In this document: positions 34,176 to 45,964 of the stretch, one piece after another
Layout of the letters: each line of letters starts with the position of its first letter
Numbering within the stretch: position 1 is the first letter of the stretch
From: Polytrichum commune
Lineage: Eukaryota > Streptophyta > Polytrichopsida > Polytrichales > Polytrichaceae
Direction of reading: 5' to 3'
Length of the DNA: 64,000 nucleotides
NCBI GenBank assembly: GCA_950295325.1
Contig: OX485804.1
Span: 10,230,001 to 10,294,000 of the forward strand
The notes under the pieces: generated by a model
The model's input: the letters and a program-made list of their open reading frames with translations, nothing else
Told to the model about the DNA's origin: nothing
The model's database searches: none
Made by a program: the position numbers and the translations under genes

Positions 34176-34954
34176 TGGGCACTCTTCTTTGAAAGTGGGA
34201 ACCATGTGCGTGCAAGACTCCTCTTGAAAAGATCCTATAACTAAACCCATTTGATTGATAAGAAATTTAAACATACAAAAAAATTATTATATTATAATAC
34301 TCTCATGTATGTATACACATATTATGAATTTGTAGGGAAATTTGGCTCAATTATATATATATATATATATATATGAAATTGGAGAAAGGAGGGCTCCGTT
34401 TTGGAATGATAGGGGATGGCATTTGTCGCATAATAATTGAAGGTGCATGAGCTTAAGGGATATAAGGTATGCTTGAATGAAATTAACTCCTCTATAAGAA
34501 ATGTTAGGGGGCTTAGAATACACTTACCCTTCCCTCAAAATTCACATTGTCCCATTCATTTACAAAACTAGGTGAACAACATGCATGGAATACATACACA
34601 CACATTAAGCCACGTTTGTACAACCACGTGGCTCGTTATGGGCTATGTTGAGTCCCCCTCCCCATGAGGAATTTCCTCATAGCAATTATTTTCAAGATCA
34701 GAGTTGAGAAGAAAAAATTCTCGCTTATAAAAAGGAATATACTCCTTCATATGTAAACGTAATTACATAGACCTTCCTACTTGTGCACATCAATTAAACC
34801 TAGAATTGGCATGTCTATATTTTGAATGTACATAGTCCAATCTCATTGCAATATGTGTCTTTTTTATGTCCATTTTTAACAACAAACCTTGTCATATAGC
34901 ATGCAAGTACATGTGTCCAAGTAAGAAGAGTGACCACATAAGACCCACGCACCT
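34176..34954. other. Non-coding stretch, nothing identified
   Basis: It has a TA microsatellite near 34353-34374. Otherwise AT-rich, without exons or element ends. Confidence 0.3.
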
Positions 34955-35405
34955 TAAGTGCCAAGTAATTCACTCAAGCACAAAGTGAATGAAACCAACA
35001 AAGTTGCTCGCCTTTGTATATTTAAGTTATGCGGGTGTTACTTGGCAGCTTTGCCTAACCATACACTTATATTTGTTTGGTGTGTAGTTAGGAGAGGACC
35101 AAGAACAAACACCATCAAGACACATGTTTTAAAGTGGTTGGACTATGTCTTCAGATTTTATTAACTACTCCACACTCAATAATGGGCACAATTGCAAGAA
35201 CTTATGTACTCATAGGATAAATCAACAATCAAGCACTTGTGGTAATCCATGACCAAATCAAAGGAGGTCCGATTTTTAATATGGCTTAATTTGTTGATGT
35301 TTCATCATATACTGCTAATGCAACACAAATTTGAAGATGTAAACTTTATCAATAGAGTCGAAAACAAGAAAAACAAACCGAATAACACCCACATACTTTA
35401 CACAA
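34955..35405 (+). repeat. Dispersed repeat G/H, copy 3
   Basis: It matches 50040-50480 for most of its length: ggactatgt.ttca.at, actccacactcaata, gatgtttcatcata, gctaatgcaacacaa, cgaataacacccacata. The 5' part starts inside a partial unit of the 33-kb tandem array. Confidence 0.55.
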
Positions 35406-35552
35406 GTTTGTGCCACTACTTTGGCAATTTCACGCATGTCAATGGAGAATGACTATGCCAACTTGGCAACTCCCAAAAGAATGGTGCAATATGAAACATT
35501 GACAATTTATGCTTTGAGCGGAAGTCACAAAGTTTGGATCTTAAACTTAGAC

Positions 35553-35861
35553 CACTACACTAAATAGGATATTTAGTGTTTGATACACTAAATACAAACA
35601 CATACACTAAATATCAATGACCCTATGAAAACAAGTAACATTAAATGTAAACTGTGGTCATATGTGGAAGTTACATGTTTGAATTTAATGTTAGTAAGGA
35701 TATGGAAAAAAAATTATAACAAGGGAAGTGACAGTAGGGAAAGTAGCAGCACATTTATGTCTATTACTAATTGTCAAAGAATTGAAAAGTAGTGTTGAGC
35801 AGGGTAAGGTGGTAACAACACTAAATATAATCAAACACTAAATATCCTATTTAGTGTAGTG
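35553..35861. mobile_element. Family B (CACTA-like) MITE, copy 2
   Basis: Perfect terminal inverted repeats of about 32 bp begin CACTACACTAAATAGGATAT and end with the exact inverse. The 309-bp element has the same interior as 24062-24406 but without its internal duplication. It is non-coding. The perfect ends suggest it is the youngest copy in the window. Confidence 0.85.
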
Positions 35862-35946
35862 CCATGGATTTCCCCTGTGTTGATGTCGGTTTGTGAGAAG
35901 TGTGAACTCAGTCCAATCCTCTACTAACTTACGAGCCGAGATGAAA

Positions 35947-36350
35947 CTACACTTAACAATGTATTTACTGTCACCAATTATGTTTGTCTTGCTCAATACT
36001 AATTGTAAACCACACATGTAGTCTCACCGACACTAAATGTAAACCTAACATTAATTGTCATTTTTTGGAAAAAGTTAATAATTAGAATAGGCAGTATAGA
36101 TCTACAATGTGGTAATGACCATCACTTACTAAGTGATTTTCATCCAAATTCCAATCATACATGACAAAATTTCAATACGTAATTGTTAGGATGTAAACTA
36201 TACCAAACTTTGTTTCAATAATCAGCACTTGGATGACCCAAAAGTAAGTTAGGATGACAATACTTCTAAATTAATTCATAAGAATTGTCATTTGAAAAGC
36301 TACGACATGGACATGAAATATATATGTGACACTAAATACAATATTTATTT
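35947..36350. mobile_element. Family D element, copy 1
   Basis: It aligns with 58191-58546: actacact, tgtcaccaatt, cttgctcaatactaattgtaaacc, cactaa.tgtaaacct, ggatgacaatactt, and a right end of tgacactaaatacaatattta. The termini contain the same TTTAGTGTCAC words as family C, so B, C and D look related. Confidence 0.65.
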
Positions 36351-36604
36351 TAATACATATTTTAAGCTTTTTGATTGGAATTTCTCAAAGGAGTTCGATT
36401 GAAAGGTCCGAGTTGGGATGAATAAGAGGTGCACTTGTATGTGATCGTTCCCTCTCTCCAAATTTGAGGCTCGCAGTCCAAACCCTGACCTAAATCACAT
36501 CTTCATTCGTCTGAGCCCTGCCTCTCTCACGTCTCCTTCGCTGCTTGCTCTTCCTGCCCACACCTACGTGAGAACTTTTCCTCCTTGGGAACCAATGTGA
36601 CAAC

Positions 36605-36782
36605 ACCCGGTCACTTAACCCACATAGACTTTACATCCACCTTGCATTCATTCACATACTCCGTTGTTGGTCTCTCAAATGTAGTGTGAGGTAGCGAACT
36701 TGGACCGGCTCCGCCTTTTCCACCAATGAGAGTGCTTGAAGTCGAATGGTCACGGGCTCTCAGTCTCATGAGTCAAGTGGCC
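36605..36782 (-). mobile_element. Family A, truncated copy (reverse)
   Basis: It contains catagactttacatccaccttgcattc, the tgaggtagcgaacttggaccggctccgcc block and the terminal word tctcatgagtcaagtggcc. Only about 180 bp of one end remains. Confidence 0.65.
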
Positions 36783-37378
36783 TTTCGTTTTATAATATAC
36801 AAACATTTGACAAAGATTCGGCCCCCATGCATGCATAGATAGCTTCACGAGAGCATTGAACAAAAGTGGGGGGGGGGGGGGGGGCACATGCAACACTTGC
36901 ATAGAATCATGTGCCCGTCATGACACCTAATGTGTCTAATAATGCTCATAAATCCATAAGCCTCCCAACATGAGCGACAAATGTCCCGAATCCGCAACCT
37001 AATGATTTCAAAAAACATGGTCTCCTAATTTGGGCATGAACTAGGACCTCCAAATTCAAATAAAAAGTGGCCGATGACAGGTACATCAATATACACCACC
37101 TCACACCCGCAATGACAAAATTTGGGTGTCGAGTATTATACTCCATTTGGGGACTTATATTAGAACTTGAAAGGAGCCTTGCCCTCGTAGTATAATTGCA
37201 AAGGAGAGGCTCTTCTTTAATTATGGGAGTCATAATTCTATTCTAATTGTAGGTAGCAGGCGTGAAAGGTGTTCCATTCCTCACCCCATATTGGGCTTGG
37301 CTAGCCAGCTAGGTATTTGAAGAAACGTACTTGGCCTTATTTGTATTTTTGGTTTTTTGGATTTTGTTTACGGTTTTG

Positions 37379-37440
37379 CTACACTAATATTTGTATTTTG
37401 CGTCACCGATTCTATTTTTTTCTTGCTCGATACTAGTTGT
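37379..37440. mobile_element. Family D fragment interrupted by family A
   Basis: The words ctacactaatatttgtattt, gcgtcaccgattctattt and cttgctcgatactagttgt match the first 60 bp of family D. The match stops exactly where family A sequence starts, indicating a nested insertion or deletion junction. Confidence 0.6.
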
Positions 37441-37841
37441 CAAGAGCCGTCACCATGAAATTGTGGGAGCCCAAAAGAAGGTGTCCAAAGGCCGTCCCAA
37501 GGGGCTTCCGAAACCATGTAGTGTAGTCACGGGCCCTCGAGTGTATTGTGATATCATATGTGATCGAGACCTCAACCAAATGCTATTTTCAATGAATTTC
37601 TATTCATGCAAGGTCCTCACACGTGATGAAATGGAATAAATTAGTGGTTGTGGGATTTTGGAGTGCCGTGCATGGTCTCTTGGTTTAGTGTGGTCCACCT
37701 CCATGAGGTGGTTTTTGAAAATAATCCAAGTGACCATGAAACATGATCCATTTGATGCCATGTAGGAATCCATGTAGGCTTTACAACCATCTTGCATTCA
37801 CATACTCTGTTGGTCCCATCAAGCGTAGTGTGAAGCGAACT
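37441..37841 (-). mobile_element. Family A, copy lacking both ends (reverse)
   Basis: It aligns with the complete reverse copy at 61379 from agagccgtcaccatgaaa through gtcccatcaagcgtagtgtga. The first ~22 and last ~80 bases of the element are missing. Confidence 0.7.
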
Positions 37842-38658
37842 TCCCATGGTTGTTTCCCAAGGCCCACATCACTGAATAATGTTATGCGACAAGGGTGAAG
37901 CATCGCATACATGTGAACCTATCACCTCATCCATCCATCTAGTCCCATTAGCCTTTTGGCTTCACAAACCTTAATATCAATTTCACTTTCATTAAAAACA
38001 TACAAAAATAACATGCATGTCAATAGTAAATTTTCATGAAAACCTACCACCAAAATCATGGCATATTTACACTAGTGGCTAATGACCATGAACATCATTT
38101 TCTAGAACTTATTATTAGTTGAGAAATGGGTGGCGGTCCCAATATGTTTTACACACAATCACTAAAATAAAAGCCATTATGTCCAAAAAAAAATGAATGA
38201 GAAAGTGACATGGAAGTGATATAGAATCATGTGTGCTCATAAGTGGATAATCTTTGATGATCACCCATCTCACCATAAGGTAAAAGGACCATGCCATGAA
38301 ACTATATTTTTACTACATTCCATTTTAAGATTATATGATATTAACAATGATTACATTTAAAAGTCTTAATTTCTACTCTTATTAAAATACCTTAAATTTA
38401 ATAAGAATTTGAATTTAGGCAAATAATGTGCTCAATCATTTGCTATTACTTTAAGCCCGTGTTGTTTAGATTCAGTATACTTATATGTATATGAATTAAT
38501 GTCTTGGACCATCTCCTGTATTATCTGCTCACATAAAAGTGAGGGCCTCTTGACCATAATCGATAAACACTAACAAATCTTGGTTATAAGTGGTTAGACA
38601 AACATGTTGTCATACGATATAAAGCTTCAATCGGTAGTGAGTAAAAATTATCCAATCT
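37842..38658. other. Non-coding stretch, nothing identified
   Basis: AT-rich, with no exons and no terminal repeats recognised. Confidence 0.3.
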
Positions 38659-38666
38659 AATGGGAG

Positions 38667-39551
38667 CACAGGGAGGTCACTCCCTCTTTAATTAATGCAT
38701 ACACATGCGCTCATGCCCTATTTATCAGGGGGCTATTTACCTTGCAGAAAAGATTATAAGGTATGATGTTTTTCAAAATAAAGGTGAATACTTGTATTTA
38801 ATGCACCCTATTAGTCATTATAATTTTTAAAGGGAAGCATCTAAAAATACCCTATTTTTTATACTACATTTTTTTCTTATACCCCAAGTAACCATTTTTT
38901 TACTTTACCCCAATTTCTTTTTTCTCGGAGCCCGACTGTTGTCCATTTTTTTTTCTCTTAAACCGCATTTTATTTTGTACACCTCATTTTTCTTTGGTTT
39001 TGTAAGCAACATTTTTTTTCATGTAGGACATTTCTCTTCTTACAACCATGAATTGTGAAGTTCAGCCACAATGCTAAACTCACATGAATTAAATTAAAAA
39101 CAATAGACATGAGGCAAAGGCATGCAACTGAAGCATTGTCTTAGACTATGAAATAAAATCAAACAAAGCGCTAAATTTTTCCCTCCCGGCACATGGGTAG
39201 AGACCATGAACTCCACATTGGAATCGTTGGTTCATTAACGTTCAAGCAAGCCAGCGTGCGAAGTCATCCATCCAAGCATTTTCAACATGAAAATTGCTTT
39301 TTTTTCATCCACTAGCACAGACCCTACCCTAGACACGCTGCCCCTAGTAACTGTTTCTACAATGTTTTACATGTATTAACTAGATAAAAGAGGCCATTAT
39401 ATGTGATGGTATTTACATGTATACATGTTTTATTATTTAAAAACCCCCTATATTGTATGTACTTTTTTTGCAAAATTTACCTACAATGAATATATTAGAC
39501 CTTTTTTTATCTCACATTGTTTCTACGATTTTCGCTAGTGACCTCCCCGTG
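38667..39551. mobile_element. hAT-like element, 885 bp
   Basis: The inverted ends are CACAGGGAGGTCACT and AGTGACCTCCCCGTG (14 of 15). The flanks are AATGGGAG (38659-38666) and AATGGGGG (39552-39559), an 8-bp duplication with one change. Sub-terminal sequence (ctatttaccttgcagaaaag) is the reverse of that near the right end of the element at 12284, so the two are related. It is non-coding. Confidence 0.8.
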
Positions 39552-39602
39552 AATGGGGGTCACTCTAAGAAATCACTTCATTGTGATTGTTTGAGAGTTA
39601 TT

Positions 39603-39918
39603 CACTCTAAACTCCATAATATTGACCTTGTTAATGTCACTCCTCTTACATCCCGAAACCCTAGGAAATGGATCAAATCTCATTACTTGCCATCACGTTT
39701 CCTTCCCATATATCATGAATTTTGGCATCACAGTAAACCACCAAAGCATTCAAACCACACATTCGCATGCATCACGTTGTCATCATGACAATTATTGTCA
39801 TTAATGCAATCTTGGTTTTGTATCATTCCATAATGCCACATGCACACTAATTCTCTTTTATCCTTAATATCACGTGCACTTTGGTTACCAGGAGCATGAC
39901 ATTACAAACTTTAGAGTG
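39603..39918. mobile_element. Family M element, copy 3
   Basis: It starts CACTCTAAACTCCATAATAT and ends acaaactttagagtg. It shares catcccgaaaccctaggaaa, ttccataatgccacatgc and acactaattct with copy 1. It lacks the TTC microsatellite and is the shortest copy. Confidence 0.7.
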
Positions 39919-39929
39919 TATTCATCATA

Positions 39930-40312
39930 GGGTGAGTTTCCATGTAGGCCACTCACCCATCATATTCTAGTATGAATAAGGAGAAACCTGCCCAAATGTA
40001 GAGGGAATCTAGTGGGGTAGGGTTCATATCTGCCAACTAGCTACTCCCATCTTCTTGATTCTAGGCCACCTACTAACCTTCTCCTCCTTCTAAAACCGGT
40101 CTCTTCAAAACCTTTGGTGACCAACACTTGTAGGTTGAAGATTCTTTAATGAATGCATGGAAGTCTAAACAACACGTGTCCACAACCCTCCACATTCTAG
40201 CGGTTTACCATAATATGTTTGGATGGTGATTGACACTTGAATACATGCAAACACCTTTGACCCCATATTTTCTAGAATCTAGTGGGTGAGGAACCTACAT
40301 GGAAACTCACCC
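39930..40312. mobile_element. Family E element, complete copy
   Basis: The left end GGGTGAGTTTCCATGTAGGC is the inverse of the right end ending ctacatggaaactcaccc, with an inner pair around ctagaatctagtggg. It is 383 bp long and non-coding. Its right ~190 bp recur as an array at 42399-43098. Confidence 0.7.
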
Positions 40313-40351
40313 TTAGCCATGAGGCTCTCTCTCTCTCTCTCTCTCTCTCTC

Positions 40352-42372
40352 TAAGCCAAAATTTTTGGCCGAATTGTTCAACTATAGGCTTAGGATAGAA
40401 GCTGGGATGAAACTCATCCAGGTGAACGAAAATAGTTGAACTATAGGCTCAGTAGGTAGTTATAACTATAGTCTTACGGCCATAGGAGGCCCTAGCAGGT
40501 AGTTAGAAAAACTATCGTCTCCCTCGCCCTGTAAGAGGGGAGGCGTAGAAGGACAGAGCAGGCAACCTTGATTATTGTTGAGCGACATGAGAGAACTATA
40601 AGCTGACCTCCCTCAGTACCGAGAAGGACGAGGAAATAGTTAAACCATTTTCTATTTGGAATTGAGTAACACTGCAGTGATTGCGGGTTAACTCATTTTG
40701 TGAAGTATATTGTTATCTAAGAATGAAAGTAAATTGAGAAGTTTTAGTTTCGTGGAACTATTGTCTGATTTGAATGAGCAATGTGATTTTGGGAATTGTT
40801 GACTACATTGAAGCCGCATCCATTGGAGTGAAATTTTGTGAGTAGAGGTGTGCACAGTGAGCGAGAGTGAAGGTGAAGTTGAAATGTGAGTATGATTAGC
40901 AGAATGTGAAGTAGAATTGATAAAACTGATGTTAAACATTACCGTCAGTTGTGGTGACCGCGAATGATAAAGATTGTAACTGCGAGAGAGATGAAGAGAA
41001 TCAGAAACATGAGATTGAGTGGTTGTGTACAGTCGAACTATGTTCTGCTATGATAAATTGAGTGCCGAATCAGAAAACCATAGCCTATCGTGAGAATTGC
41101 AATGGACTGAGTCCTAAATTGGGAAGTGAAACTGGGAGAGCAAGAGAGAGAATGTGATTAAGAAAGAGGAATCAATAAGGAGTAAATGCGAGAGGAACCG
41201 TGAAGGAAGGAAATAAGAAGAGGAACTATTAGCAAGTGTTACCGGAAATTGTGTAACCATTAGCAAAGTAAGAGGAGCGAAGTGAAATCCTTAGCCGAGG
41301 GTGACTGAGATTGATGAGAGTAAGCAGAAGGAAACTATAATCTCCCTGAGAGAGGGTTTGCTGAGAGTGATCGAAGAAGAAAGAGAGGAGGCCAGACAGA
41401 AGGCCAAGTGTCAGCCGAGCGTTAACTGGGATATTGTGTAACTATTGGCTATGGTGGTAGGCTGATAGAAAGCCGAGAGGCCAAGAGGCAGGCCATTGTG
41501 TGGAATGACTATTGTTAACCTGAGGAAGGAAGGAAGAGATGAAATGAACATAGTTCAGCCTTAAGAAGATTATAGTGAAATCTTGAGTGTAGGCTGTTAG
41601 TATTGTAATTGGGAAGAATGGAATTTAAGAGGGAACTTAATCAACTGAAGTGATGAGAAATCACTTCTGATCAGTTGATTGGAGAAAGAGAGTAAGGACT
41701 GCAAGAGAGATTAAGTGTGAGTTAAGTAAGATTAACTTTGGTTTATTAAGGGAATCTAGGCATAAGTTAATCTCATTTTAATCAAATTGTTAATTGTTAA
41801 TTGGTCTAGAGACTTGATCTTTGAGTATGGAATGTGATTTAATCCTTTCAACTATTGTCTTGTGTGTTACCCTGGTTGTTGTTGTTGCAGGTTGTGCAGG
41901 GCGACCAAGACTATAGCTTGACTGATAATCGTTAATTGCATAAGTTGTGAGTAGAGACTAAATTTGAAGATAAGGAACGAACAATTGTTTTGTATTAGAA
42001 TTAACATTGACCAAGTAATAAAGGAGTTGTTTTGAATTGAAGATGCATTGGCCAATGGTTACCAAAAGACAATTGTGTTACTCAAAGACTATTGTTCTCT
42101 CTTGACTATTGTTCTACAAAATCTCATGACGAGATGGTTACTACCGAGACTGACACACATACCCCACTGAACGAGACACAGTGAGAGGAAATCAAGAGAG
42201 AGAAAGAGAGTGAAAGACATACCAGTCATGTTTTGAAGTGAATATAGCAAACCCTTTGGTCTAATTAATGAACTATGAAGTGACAAATGCCTGTAATAGA
42301 CACTAGTTAAGCCTTCCTTGAGAGTCTGTACCCTGGTGTTTTGGGTTATTTAAGTGAGAGCAAAAACTAACT
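40352..42372 (+). other. 2-kb purine-rich non-coding insert between CT repeats
   Basis: It lies between a CT microsatellite (40326-40352) and another (42376-42392), which both adjoin family E copies, so it appears inserted into the E array. The plus strand is strongly purine-rich. The word aactat(a/t)g(g/t) or its close variants recurs many times between about 40379 and 42110. No long open frame, tRNA primer site or reverse transcriptase was seen. A solo LTR or a non-coding transcript are possibilities. Confidence 0.45.
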
Positions 42373-42398
42373 ACACACTCTCTCTCTCTCCCCTTCGA

Positions 42399-42855
42399 TG
42401 GCCGGCACTTGTAGGTTGAAGATTCTTTTATGGATGCATGGAAGTCTAAACAACACGTGTCCACAACCCTCCGCATTCTAGCAGATTGCCATAATATGTT
42501 TGGATGTTGATTAACACTTAAAGACATGCGAACACCTCCGACCCCATATTTTCTAGAATCTAGTGGGCAAGCAACCTACATGGAAACTCACCCTTGGCCA
42601 CCATGCTCTCTCTCTCTCTTTCTACTTCCCCCCCCCCCCCCCGTCGATGACTGGCACTTGTAGGCTGAAGATTCTTTAATGAATGCATGGAAGTCTAAAC
42701 AACACATGTCCACAACCCTCCACATTCTAGCAGATTGCCAAATATGTTTGGATAGTGATTAACACTTAAATACATGCGAACACCTCCAACCCCATATTTT
42801 CTAGAATCTAGTGGGCATGTGGCCTACATGGAAACTCACCCTAAGCCATCAGGGT

Positions 42856-42903
<48 letters not shown>

Positions 42904-43098
42904 ATGACCAACACTTTTAGGTTGAAGATTCTTTAATGCACGCATGAAAGTCTAAACAATCCGTGTTCACGGCCCTCCACATTCTAGCGAACTGCCATAA
43001 CGTGTTTGGATGACGACTTACGCTTAAATACATGCAAACACCTCCAACCCAATATTTTCTAGAATCCAATGGACATGTGGCCTACATGGAAACTCACA
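42399..43098. repeat. Array of three truncated family E copies with CT/C spacers
   Basis: The word cacttgtagg or cacttttagg recurs at 42406, 42655 and 42912 (periods 249 and 257). Each unit carries the right ~190 bp of family E, ending catggaaactcac, followed by a CT microsatellite or C tract. The longest CT run is about 42856-42900. Confidence 0.85.
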
Positions 43099-43423
43099 CC
43101 CCCCCCCCCCCCCCCCTCTTTCACTCTCCACCTCCCCCCCCCCCTCTTCCCCCTCAAGTACTATGAAGTATGTAAGTGAGTACTCATAAGCGGGAGAAGT
43201 ACCATTTGTGGTGATTGGATTGGAATGGGTCGTATGGAATCATGGCGGCCGCAGCTCCCCAGCAGCTACAATTGAACAACTGCTGCTAAGCCTATCCTAT
43301 CCATCCCATCTCATCTCATTACCCAAAAAAAGGTTAGTTACTTGCTTGCGAGCTTTGGATGCCTTTCCATATGTCCTCCTCAAGTGTTTTCTTTGGGGGC
43401 AGCAGTACAAATGCACTCGGTCA

Positions 43424-43933
43424 GGGCCGCTTCACACACGAGACTGAGAGCCCGTGACCATTCCACTGCAAGCACTCTCATTGGTGCAAAAGGCGGAGCC
43501 GGTCCAAGTTCGCTACTTCACACTAGTACGCTTGAGGGACCAACGGAGTATGTATGTGAATGCAAGATGGATTGTAAAGTCTACATGGATTCCTACATGA
43601 CATCAAATGGATCATGTTTCATGGTCACTTTGGACTATTTTCAAAACTGCCTCTTGGAGGTAGGGTTAACACAGAACCGGGAGACTCTGACACTCCGAAC
43701 GCTCACAACTGTTAGTTTATTCTATTTTATCATGTTTGAGGACTAAAATGAATAGAAATTCATTGAAATAGCATTTGGTTGAGGGCCCAGTCATATGTGA
43801 CTTTCACACTACGTTGGAGGATCCGTGACCACACTACATGATTTTGGAGGTGTCTTGGACGGCCTTTGGACACTTTCTTTCGGGCTCTCACAATTTCATG
43901 GTCCCGGCTCTTGGCTCGTGTGCGAAGTGGCCC
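43424..43933 (+). mobile_element. Family A (PIF/Harbinger-like) MITE, copy 1
   Basis: The ends GGGCCGCTTCACACACGAG and CTCGTGTGCGAAGTGGCCC are inverted repeats. TCA flanks both sides (43421-43423 and 43934-43936). It is 510 bp long. Conserved interior words include caagcactctcattgg, aaaggcggagccggtcc and gatcatgtttcatggtcac. The open frame it contains recurs across copies only because the DNA is conserved, with different stops in each. Confidence 0.88.
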
Positions 43934-43936
43934 TCA

Positions 43937-45242
43937 AGAGGCCCTCCATGCAGCACCCGGACACATCTTCGCAACCTCCCAGGGCCAAGTTACATAGGCT
44001 TGCTCTTTGATGAGCTACCCCCCCCCCCCCCTCTTCCATAATAGAGTAGACATTTGTGGAATAATCTTATGATTTGTTGAGACATGCGATTGGTTTGTGG
44101 AATCGATTTTAGGATCATCTTGACATTACAAACATGTCATTTGTACGGCTAGATCTATTGGTAGAGGTGCGCATGTTCCTTGTTATTATTATTATGTTGT
44201 TGTTGTTGTATTGGGATGGTTTTGGACAAAGATGAGAGCTTGGAGAGAATTGAGCTTGGGTCGTTAGAGGAGTATGTGATAACACATGAGATTTTTTTGT
44301 TTCTTGATCAACGTAACATTGCCAAGGATGTATTACATGTTTTTTTTTTTTCCTTTCTAAAGAAAATTGTGTACCATGTATTGGTTCGTCATTAGCAAAG
44401 TCAACTTTCTCGACTGGTACCATCTCACCGGCCCCTATCCAGGTTGGTAACGGACAACTTGTAGGCACACAATGTCAATGACCTTTGACTTGCACTTCCT
44501 AGATTCAACGTTGAGTTTGGGTCGAGAAGTATATTTAATGGAGGATGGCCTCATTGTTCTTGGGGCCACAAATTGAAGTACGGAGGTTTAGTAATGTTAA
44601 ACATTCTTCATTATCCACCAATTATGTAAGTTCTTTAGAATAAGAAAAATCCTTTACTAAGGTTTAGGTGAGGAATTTATAACATCTCTTTAGTAAAGAC
44701 TAGCGGGGACTCAATTGCAAGAGCAAGACATCTAACCGTAGCCCGAGTGAGTCATGGAGGAAGGAATCGAATGGGCGTCATTCCTTCATTCCCTCGTGCA
44801 TCTCAATAACCCAACCTTCAAATTGTTTCCTCAATTGTAAGTAACAATACTTGATTGGTGGTTAACAAGAAAACTTAATTTGGTCGTAACACCCAATTGG
44901 GATGAATGAACCACAAACCCATGGAAGGCATGAGTCCACCGCCAAAAAGGGGACAATATATACCATGCGAATGAAGATACTTTCCATTCATTCTTGCTCC
45001 CTAGAGAATTTGATGCTTACATCAAATCTAGACATGTTTCAGTGTACCCCATTTACCTCAATGAGATTGGCAGCATATCCAACTCAAAAATCCAACACAA
45101 ACCTCAAGACGTACAAAACACCAATGTAAGTCACGAATAAAGCGTGAAAAAGGGGGAAAAAAAACACGAAAATATGTTAACAAGTGATACATAATTGGGC
45201 CCTCTATTTCCACCAATAAAATATGCAACGGTCCCTCAACAA
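43937..45242. other. Non-coding stretch
   Basis: It has a 14-base C tract (44018-44031) directly after family A copy 1, a TTG/TTA run near 44182-44208, and no supported exons. Confidence 0.3.
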
Positions 45243-45393
45243 GGCCCATTCTCACTTCACACTATGCTCGGGCGCTCATGACTGCACAAAATCACTTTCC
45301 CATTTTTCGTGGTACGGCCTTTGGAAGAGAGTCAAGGGCCCTCACAATTCACATGGTCACGGCCCTTGGCTCGTGTGCGGAGTGGCCCTTGAT
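45243..45393 (+). mobile_element. Family A-related short copy
   Basis: It contains ttcacactatgctcggg, ggtacggcctttggaagaga, agggccctcacaattcacatgg and ends ctcgtgtgcggagtggcccttg. It has the family A right end but a shorter, different interior, forming a subfamily with the sequences near 31905, 50812 and 59139. Confidence 0.55.
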
Positions 45394-45754
45394 ATGATTA
45401 ATAACAAGAAACGCCAACTGAATAACACAACACCCGCATACGTTAACGTTATGTACTTGCCCCTTTGGCAGTGGAGTCAGGGTGTCATTCGTTTTTTTCG
45501 CTCTTCTCAACTGCCCGAACTGCAGCTGCCCTGATTGCGAATGGCAATACATGCGCAAGCAGTGGCAGACAGGAAAAAGTCTCGGGCAGCACCTGCAACA
45601 CCAGACCAGCCACCTGCCCTGCTGCCCTGCCACCCAAAAAAAAAAAAAAAAGGTAATTCGATCTCGACCGACAACAACCTCCTCGTGCTTGCCTTGTGAC
45701 AGAGGCTTCCACTGCTTTTCCCCCTTTCAATATATAAGGTAAAGTGGATGGGTC

Positions 45755-45903
45755 GTTTTTTAGATAGTTATTTTTATCGAGAAGAAGTCTATGGGCGATG
45801 AAAGCAGCTTTTGACTTCTGGTGAGGCCATGTCGCCTGTGCATTCTTGACCGTCGGATTTGAGCGATGTAAGATCTCCACCGTTCCTGCTAGCACTCATC
45901 CAC
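45755..45903 (+). repeat. Dispersed repeat N, copy 1
   Basis: It matches the reverse complement of 51366-51505: gagaagaagtctatggg, cttctggtgaggccatg, gcattcttgaccgtcggattt and gtaagatctccaccgttcc. Confidence 0.65.
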
Positions 45904-45964
45904 CGTTTTTATTTTCCCGACTAAGTCCACTTCTCGTAGGATATGAAACACGCGATTAGACTAA

